64,000 nucleotides of DNA from Antedon bifida (Eukaryota; Echinodermata; Crinoidea; Comatulida; Antedonidae): assembly GCA_963402885.1 (NCBI GenBank), contig OY727100.1, forward strand, positions 23,407,665 through 23,471,664. The letters are read 5' to 3'. Made by a program: the position numbers and the translations under genes. Shown here one piece after another: positions 58,252 to 64,000 of the stretch; the first letter of the stretch is position 1; the number at the start of each line of letters is the position of its first letter. The notes beneath the pieces are model-generated. The model saw only the letters and a list, made by a program, of their open reading frames with translations, ran no database searches and was not told where the DNA came from.

Positions 58252-61200
58252 ATGCTCAGGTATTCTAGTTACGCACTCATGCAGTTATGCCGGCCAGCTA
58301 CGGTTACACCTGTGCCTAGTAAACTGTATAGAACAATGAAGGCTTTTGGTATATGCCGAACAGTCCCTACGGTTCGCGGGACCAAAGCTGGTTGCAAAAT
58401 GAAAAGAAGGATATCCGTGAGAATAACTAAAAGAACTAAAGCACATTTTAACGAACACTATCCGGCGTATATAAATGAACGTAACCGTGTCATTGTGAAA
58501 TGTCAAGTTAATAAGAACATTCCAATTAAACAGCTTAACGTATGTTGTTTCAACGCACGTTCAGTCAAGAATAAAACTCTATCTATCAATGATTTTATAT
58601 CAACTAATGATCTCGACATTTTATCTATAACTGAAACTTGGCTGGGAACGTCTATTGATAAAGCCTCTATAGGAGAATTAGTTCCACCAGGTTACGATTT
58701 TAAGCATATACCACGTCCCTGTCGACATGGCGGTGGAGTAGCTTTATTGACCAAAACATCAATAAAAACCAAAATTGTACGTTCCAGCAAAGATAGAGGA
58801 TTTACTCAATTTGAATACATGGACTGTGATGTTGATATAGATGGTGTGATATTGCGCGTTGCCACTGTTTATCGTCCGCCACCATCTACTGTAAACGGCC
58901 TAAAGATCAGTGATTTTTTCGATGAATGGTCTACGTTTCTCTCCTCGTATGTAACAATTCCAAAAGACATTCTAATTCTAGGAGATCTTAATTTTCATTT
59001 AGATGTTGCGGAAGATCGTAACTCTCAGCGTTTTGTTGATATTCTTGAGTCGCATGGTCTAAAACAACTTGTGAAGGACCCGACACACAACCATGGTCAC
59101 ACATTGGATGTAGTTATTGTTAGAGATACAAGCTGTATGGTATCTAATATCTTAGTAACAGATCCAGGCCTTTCTGATGAAAGTGGGAAAATGACTTGTG
59201 ATCACCTTGCAGTTCATTTTAGAACAGCTATAGCGAAACCTAGTCCGATCTATAAGAAGGTTACCTTCCGCAAGTTACGAGCCATTGATGTTGATGCGTT
59301 TCGGAAAGATATCCAGTCATTCGTCTCTTCGACATCGTTATTAAATCCTGTCGATGAACTGTTGTCCACACATGATATTTCATTGCGATCATTAATTGAT
59401 AAACATGCACCTTTACGTACTAAGGTTATTGTGCAGAGACCTAATTGTCCTTGGTACACTGATCAGCTCCACGAAGCCAAGCATCTTCGACGGAAATTAG
59501 AGCGCAAATGGCGCAAGACCAAACTCGCAGTCGATCATCAACGCTATCGTGGTCAGTGCTCAATCGTAAATCGACTACTACATAAATCTAGAATCGATTA
59601 CTATTCTGAAAAGATAGCTGCCTGTGATCGAAATCAAAAATGTTTATTTAGGTTGTCAAGACATCTATTCGGTGAAACTGATGACCCGACTCTACCGAAA
59701 CGCACATGCGCCAAAGAACTCTCCGAGGACTTTATTTCCTTCTTTAATTCTAAAATTGCAGATATTCGTCATGATATATCGGCGAATGTTGACAAAGTTA
59801 ATGCTCAAGAGAGAGATCATGGAGAGACCACGTTTGATGCAACACCATTAGTGGAATATATGACGGTTTCTCTAGACGAAGTGCGAACAATCATCCTAAA
59901 ATCAAAGAGTAAGTCATGTGAATTAGATCCTCTACCGACATGGCTCCTGAAGGAGTGCCTTGAGGAACTTCTGCCTTTGATAACAGCTATCGTCAATGCA
60001 TCACTACAGACGGGTTACGTTCCACGCGATTTTAAACATGCGCTTCTTAGACCTCTCATAAAGAAACCTAACCTAGATCCGGAGACTCTCAAGAACTATA
60101 GACCTGTATCTAACTTACCATTCATGTCCAAAATTCTTGAAAAAGTTGTTGACGCAAGCCTAGAAGAACACATTGTAATTAATGGCATTCATGAGTGCAA
60201 TCAGTCGGCATACAGGAAATTTCACTCAACGGAGACTGCCCTTCTGAAGGTCCAAAGTGACATTATCGCGTCTCTAGACAAGGGTTACGCTTCTGCGCTT
60301 ATACTACTTGACCTTTCGGCCTCCTTTGATACGATCGACCATCAGACACTACTTCAACGGCTTTATCATCATTTTGGAGTACGTGGAAATGCCCTAGCAT
60401 GGATTGCATCTTATCTGAAGGATCGTTATCAATCAGTGTTCATTAATAATGCGCGTTCGAATCCACTTCCCCTTAAATATGGAGTACCACAAGGATCGGT
60501 CCTTGGACCGAAGTTTTATTCGATGTACACGAAGCCCATTGGAGACATCGTTCGGCGACATGGACTCGGCTACCAGTTGTATGCGGATGATACGCAAATG
60601 TACGTTTCTTTTCGCCCAAATGACAAGTCAGAAATACAATCTGCTCTAATTTCGATGGAAAAATGTGTTTCAGATGGCAAGGTATGGATGACCCAAAACA
60701 TACTGAAATTAAATGAAGGAAAAACGGAAGTGATACTCTTTTCGTCTCGGTACAATAAGACCAGTATAAATTTGGACGTGAATGTCGGAAACATAGTTCT
60801 AAAACCAACGTCGACTGTGAGAGACCTCGGAGTAATTTTCGACAAACATCTTACTATGGATTCACATGTACAATCGATCTCCAGGCAGTGTTATATGCAC
60901 TTACGTAACATCTCTCATATCCGACGTCATCTAACATATGATGCCACGAAATCATTGATACAGTCGCTGGTGATCTCTCGTATGGACTACTGTAACGCCT
61001 TACTTAATGGTCTGCCGACTACAACTATTGATAAATTACAAAAAGTCCAGAATACGGCAGCGCGAATAATTACGAAAACCTGTAAATATGAGCACATTAC
61101 ACCTATTTTGAAGGAGCTCCATTGGCTACCGGTGCAGGCACGCATAAAGTATAAGTTACTTGTACATACCTTCAAGGCATTGCATGATCAGGAGCCCACT

Positions 61201-61437
61201 TACATCAATGATATGCTGAAGGTTTATCAACCAAATAGGCCATTACGATCACAGGATTCTTTTACTTTATGTGTTCCTAGAGTCAAAACTAAATCGTATG
61301 GTGAAAGGTGTTTCATGAAGGCCGCGCCGACTCTATGGAATGCTCTTCCATACCAGCTCCGCAGTGCTTCCTCCTTGAACATTTTTAAGGGGGAACTTAA
61401 AACACACTTATTTGTCTCATACTACAACAATGATTGA
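58252..61437 (+). CDS. L2/CR1-like LINE polyprotein, 1061 codons, open
   Basis: The protein has an N-terminal basic leader (to about 90), an APE-type endonuclease (NVCCFNARSV about 96, ITETWLG about 126, RVATVYRPPPST, ILGDLNFHLD about 243, CDHLAVHF about 316), a linker with basic helices, and a reverse transcriptase (RPLIKKPN, NYRPVSNLPFMSKILEKVVD about 615, LDLSASFDTIDH about 685, GVPQGSVLGP about 744, catalytic YADDTQMY about 776). The C-terminus has LKELHWLPVQARIKYKLL and LWNALPYQLRSASSLNIFKG, typical of L2/CR1-group elements. No stop or frame break is seen, so it may encode a working protein. The RPPPS and GDLNFHLD style is closest to L2-type families. The first ATG is used; no earlier in-frame start is clear. 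Confidence 0.85.
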   Translation: MLRYSSYALMQLCRPATVTPVPSKLYRTMKAFGICRTVPTVRGTKAGCKMKRRISVRITKRTKAHFNEHYPAYINERNRVIVKCQVNKNIPIKQLNVCCFNARSVKNKTLSINDFISTNDLDILSITETWLGTSIDKASIGELVPPGYDFKHIPRPCRHGGGVALLTKTSIKTKIVRSSKDRGFTQFEYMDCDVDIDGVILRVATVYRPPPSTVNGLKISDFFDEWSTFLSSYVTIPKDILILGDLNFHLDVAEDRNSQRFVDILESHGLKQLVKDPTHNHGHTLDVVIVRDTSCMVSNILVTDPGLSDESGKMTCDHLAVHFRTAIAKPSPIYKKVTFRKLRAIDVDAFRKDIQSFVSSTSLLNPVDELLSTHDISLRSLIDKHAPLRTKVIVQRPNCPWYTDQLHEAKHLRRKLERKWRKTKLAVDHQRYRGQCSIVNRLLHKSRIDYYSEKIAACDRNQKCLFRLSRHLFGETDDPTLPKRTCAKELSEDFISFFNSKIADIRHDISANVDKVNAQERDHGETTFDATPLVEYMTVSLDEVRTIILKSKSKSCELDPLPTWLLKECLEELLPLITAIVNASLQTGYVPRDFKHALLRPLIKKPNLDPETLKNYRPVSNLPFMSKILEKVVDASLEEHIVINGIHECNQSAYRKFHSTETALLKVQSDIIASLDKGYASALILLDLSASFDTIDHQTLLQRLYHHFGVRGNALAWIASYLKDRYQSVFINNARSNPLPLKYGVPQGSVLGPKFYSMYTKPIGDIVRRHGLGYQLYADDTQMYVSFRPNDKSEIQSALISMEKCVSDGKVWMTQNILKLNEGKTEVILFSSRYNKTSINLDVNVGNIVLKPTSTVRDLGVIFDKHLTMDSHVQSISRQCYMHLRNISHIRRHLTYDATKSLIQSLVISRMDYCNALLNGLPTTTIDKLQKVQNTAARIITKTCKYEHITPILKELHWLPVQARIKYKLLVHTFKALHDQEPTYINDMLKVYQPNRPLRSQDSFTLCVPRVKTKSYGERCFMKAAPTLWNALPYQLRSASSLNIFKGELKTHLFVSYYNND

Positions 61438-61859
61438 TTTCAATTTGAATATAGTATATTGATGCCTATTTTTGTAATCTTGTATTTTTCTACTGCAATT
61501 TGTTTGGTCAATTATTGTGCAATAATATTTTTAATTTGTAATCAATTTAATTAAATTAAAATAAAAAAATAAATAAATTAAATAATAATTAATATGTAAA
61601 TAAATTGTATTTTTGTAATCGTAGTTTAAGAAATTCCGACCTATTTTGTATATCGTTCATTTTATTTTCTATTTTATGCGATTTTAATTAATGTACAGTA
61701 AGAATATTTATAACTTAGTTTTATGAAATTTTATTTCGTATAATTTGAGGTTACTTTTGTAATTATTGTTTATGATGTTTGTCTTTATGATGTGAAGCGC
61801 CTTTGAGTTTTCATGAAAAGGGCGCTATAGAAATCTGGTAAATAAATAAATAAATAAAT
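61438..61859 (+). other. 3' UTR of the younger LINE
   Basis: AT-rich, ending in a conserved-looking hairpin and an AAAT repeat. These features commonly serve the element's own reverse transcriptase in recognising its RNA. Confidence 0.6.
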
Positions 61860-63571
61860 GTTGATGATTTTTACAACAAATTTTATACCTCATTTAGTAA
61901 CCTTTGTAACTTGCATGCCCCTTTTGTCCAACGTTCGGTAAAAAACATTGAAGAAAAAAAGCCATGGATCACTAAATCAATTAAAAAATGTATTAGGAAA
62001 AAGCACAAGTTGTTTTCAAAAGTTATTAAGTCAAATCATGATCCAATTTTATTTTCAGAGTATAAAAAATACAGAAATACATTAACAAAAACAATTAGAT
62101 TGGCTAAAAGCACTTTTTATCACAATTTATTTTCCGAAAATAGTAATAACTCTTTTAAAACATGGCAAACAATCAATACATTATTAGGACATAGGCGTAA
62201 CACTAATAACTTACCCATAAATATATCTGTATCGACGCATAATTATACCAATAAATTGTCAATTGTTAATGAATTTAATAAATATTTTACCAACATTGGC
62301 CAAAATTTAGCGAAGAATTTTGATAGCACATCTTCTAATTATTCTTCGTTTTTAGGTCAACCTCGTTTAAACTCATTTTTCTTGAACCAACAACTCATTA
62401 TGAAGTTTTTAAATAATTTCATCTTTAGATTCGAAAAAGGCTACTGGTTCAGACAATATTCCATCAAAATTAATTTCTTTGGCTGCTCCTTTTATAACCA
62501 TTCCCTTAACATATATTTTTAATCTTTCATTTAACACTTGTAAATTTCCATCAGCATTTAAAATTGCTAGAGTTATTCCATTATTCAAAAAAGGTGCAAA
62601 AGACAATCTTGGAAATTATAGGCCCATCTCCATTCTTCCAGTAGTAAGCAAGGTTCTTGAAAAACTATATAATAAACGTTTAGTAAATTACTTTGAAATA
62701 TTTAATTTGTTTTACAATCATCAATATGGCTTTAGAGAAAAATATAGCACTAAGTTGTCATTGATTAATTTAGTTAATAATCTTCAATGTGATATTGATA
62801 AGGGAATGTCTTTAATTGGTATATTTATTGATTTTCGTAAAGCCTTTGATACGATTGATCATAACATTTTACGTTCGAAATTATTTCATTATGGTATTAG
62901 AGGCAATGCGTTAAATTGGATTTCTGATTATCTCAACAACCGAAAATAATTTGTTTCATCAAATGGCTTTACCTCTTAAAAATTACCTATCACTTGTGGT
63001 GTGCCTCAAGGCTCGGTCCTTGGCCCTATTCTGTTCTTAATTTATATCAATGATCTTCCAAATTCTTCTAATTTTTTTGATTTTCGTTTGTTTGCAGATG
63101 ACACTAATTTATTTCATTCATTTGCTCACAATCTTCTTGATCTGACTGTTATTAACACTCAATTCCAGAAAGTCATAGAATGGTGCAACGCAAACAAATT
63201 GACAATTAGTCTTGATAAAACTAATTATATGATTTTCCACTCTAAAAATAAACAAATTACACAACGGGGCTCATTGTGTCAAAGCAAATTAGTTCATTTT
63301 TACTTGGACATCCTAATCATTCGTAATAATTTATTTAGATTTGTCCTCCAATGTTATAATTTACCTTGTTTTTTTATCTTGATTTTAAAATAATTTTTAA
63401 TGATACACACATAGTGTACACATCTGACTCATGTGCACTTAAAGAACCTAGTACATCTTTTGAGACGAGTTAGGGGGTTCCCCTGGTGTACTAATATACA
63501 CACTGTCACTCATCAAGAGGGCCCCTTGAATTTCAGCATATGCTGTTTAGGGTCACCCTATATAAATAAGG

Positions 63572-64000
63572 TGTAACCCACCCTAAAAAATAATCAAAGA
63601 ATAATAACTCAGGGTTACAATTAGAAGATTTATGGTAGTAGAGTAAACAAGTGTGGGAGTGAAATTTCTAGTAATCACTCCCACTCAACATCACAAAAAA
63701 CTACACATATTATATATTGTTTTTCTGATCAACCCATACTGACATGGCTGTTTCCGTAACTAAGATGTATTTGCCTGTGAACCATTAAGCACCTATATTA
63801 TTACCTTACCTTACAGAAATGAAAAATTCCATCCAATAGACCTTTTGTAACTTTCTTAATAGACCAGTGTGAAGATTTGGAAGCCTTAATCATCAGTGGA
63901 GCTATTCTTGGTTGTACCATCGTCTGTATTGTAACCTGGGAAACAATAAGTAAGTAAAGAATCTTGTTTTTATAGCATTGAGAGTTTTAAAAAAAGATAA
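63572..64000 (+). repeat. Diverged duplicate of the 52270-52760 segment
   Basis: GTAACCCACCCTAAAAAA, CAGGGTTACAATTAGAAGAT and GGTAGTAGAGTAAACAAGTG follow the right half of the MITE at 52074-52331. Then AAATTCCATCCAATAGACCT and a transmembrane exon follow as in 52570-52740. Some of the interior differs in length. It begins exactly where the old LINE ends. Confidence 0.85.
63863..63949 (+). CDS. Transmembrane exon 4 (copy of exon 1)
   Basis: Phase 1-1, 87 bases. Encodes DQCEDLEALIISGAILGCTI then VCIVTWETI, two residues shorter than exon 1, with Trp to Leu in the stub and Val to Glu near the end of the span. Splice sites are intact. It may be a live alternative or an early decaying copy. Confidence 0.6.

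Larger units (their letters stand above)
58034..61859 (+). mobile_element. Younger L2/CR1-like LINE inserted in the old LINE
   Basis: Starts in CAGCCAGTCTGACTGGCTGC right after old-LINE sequence and ends with the LINE-type tail GCGCCTTTGAG...GGGCGCTATAG, then AAATAAATAAATAAATG at 61859. The tail's GCGCC and GGCGC form a hairpin. An ATGT at both junctions is a possible short target duplication, and a TGTCTAAAGATGTCTTT repeat sits at the 5' junction. It carries one long open frame and no ORF1. Confidence 0.8.
57162..63393 (+). pseudogene. ORF2 of the old LINE (endonuclease/reverse transcriptase), interrupted
   Basis: Endonuclease pieces are SVLNFNIRSLKKNF, GLTEIWN, GGVGIYVHSSLNY, VIYRQNN, CIILGDFNFDV and CDISDHFPVF (57270-57890). 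After the inserted LINE come PWITKSIKKCIRKKHKLFSK, NYRPISILPVVSKVLEKLYN, FIDFRKAFDTIDHNILRS, GVPQGSVLGPILFLIYINDL and FADDTNLF (61911-63100). Breaks include a stop after NPSL (57405), frame changes near 57818, 57925 and 62390, and a stop after YLNNRK (62947). After HSKNKQI (about 63258) the frame no longer looks like a LINE, so an internal deletion probably joined the thumb region to the 3' end. Confidence 0.75.
55480..63568 (+). mobile_element. Old two-ORF LINE, split by a younger LINE
   Basis: ORF1 (about 55735-56774) and ORF2 (57162 to about 58033, resuming 61861-63393) belong to one Jockey-group LINE. Sequence reads across the gap: the stretch coding EVYMSKDV at 58000 continues as DDFYNKFYTSFSN at 61861. 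The 3' UTR ends near 63568 with GGGTCACCCTATATAAATAA, typical of LINE tails. The 5' end is approximate. Excluding the inserted element it is about 4.3 kb. Confidence 0.7.
2375..64000 (+). other. Multi-exon Ig/EGF/transmembrane receptor-like gene (3' end outside window)
   Basis: Eighteen exons on one strand join in frame: 2386-2431, 4183-4524, 24994-25245, 25676-25936, 26487-26591, 27007-27135, 27552-27662, 28192-28203, 29032-29112, 29555-29680, 30606-30731, 44515-44556, 46213-46266, 52636-52728, and further transmembrane exons at 54644-54733, 55283-55381 and 63863-63949. All internal junctions are phase 1, the signature of shuffled extracellular modules. With one transmembrane exon the protein to that point is about 593 residues: signal peptide, three Ig-like domains, EGF and Cys-rich modules, a Thr/Pro stalk and a membrane span. 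No cytoplasmic domain is seen, so kinase, phosphatase or adaptor function cannot be judged. Joining these exons into one gene is inferred from order, phase and domain logic; transcripts could include only some of them. Confidence 0.75.

Overview
The window is eukaryotic DNA: AT-rich, intron-rich, with phased GT-AG exons and dense transposable elements. The content (an Ig/EGF cell-surface gene, Jockey-group LINEs, a Tnp2-like transposon, Helitron-like ends, many AGGCCTA motifs) fits a marine invertebrate, most likely a deuterostome such as an echinoderm. The species cannot be fixed from sequence alone.

Host gene. One gene on the + strand runs through almost the whole window and leaves it on the right. 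I can place 18 coding exons. In order they encode a signal peptide (2386-2431), a V-like Ig domain (4183-4524), a C2-like Ig domain (24994-25245), a third beta-sandwich domain (25676-25936), an EGF domain (26487-26591), a Cys-rich module (27007-27135), an EGF domain (27552-27662), a 12-base microexon (28192-28203), an EGF half-module (29032-29112), two EGF domains (29555-29680, 30606-30731), two short Thr/Pro stalk exons (44515-44556, 46213-46266) and four related transmembrane exons (52636, 54644, 55283, 63863). Every internal exon is phase 1-1, so any could be skipped, duplicated or used alternatively without a frame change. The cytoplasmic part lies beyond 64000. It looks like a single-pass adhesion or immune-type receptor with a cassette of transmembrane exons.

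Intron invaders. The 20.5-kb intron between the first two Ig exons holds a 13.3-kb DNA transposon (11178-24493) that looks complete. It has inverted ends with a TA duplication, GGGATCCCG-rich subterminal arrays, an internal 166-bp inverted repeat, and two divergent multi-exon genes. These splice to open frames of 825 codons (a Tnp2/CACTA-like transposase, - strand) and 406 codons (a coiled-coil, Pro-rich, BEN-like protein, + strand). It is the main discovery of the window. The intron from 30.7 to 44.5 kb holds two Helitron-like elements, a 1.6-kb TIR element, and a LINE on the - strand between two copies of a 1.6-kb segmental duplication. The 46.3-52.6 kb intron holds another Helitron-like element, a perfect 84-bp duplication and a 1.7-kb minisatellite of about 71-bp units. 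The last part holds a 1.1-kb TIR element and an old two-ORF LINE (about 55.5-63.57 kb) split by a younger, apparently intact L2/CR1-like LINE (58034-61859, one open frame of 1061 codons).

The left edge (1-2374) has a hairpin with 41-base arms and a Harbinger-like non-autonomous element with TAA duplications. The 5.4-11.2 kb region is mostly degenerate repeats in which I recognise no gene.
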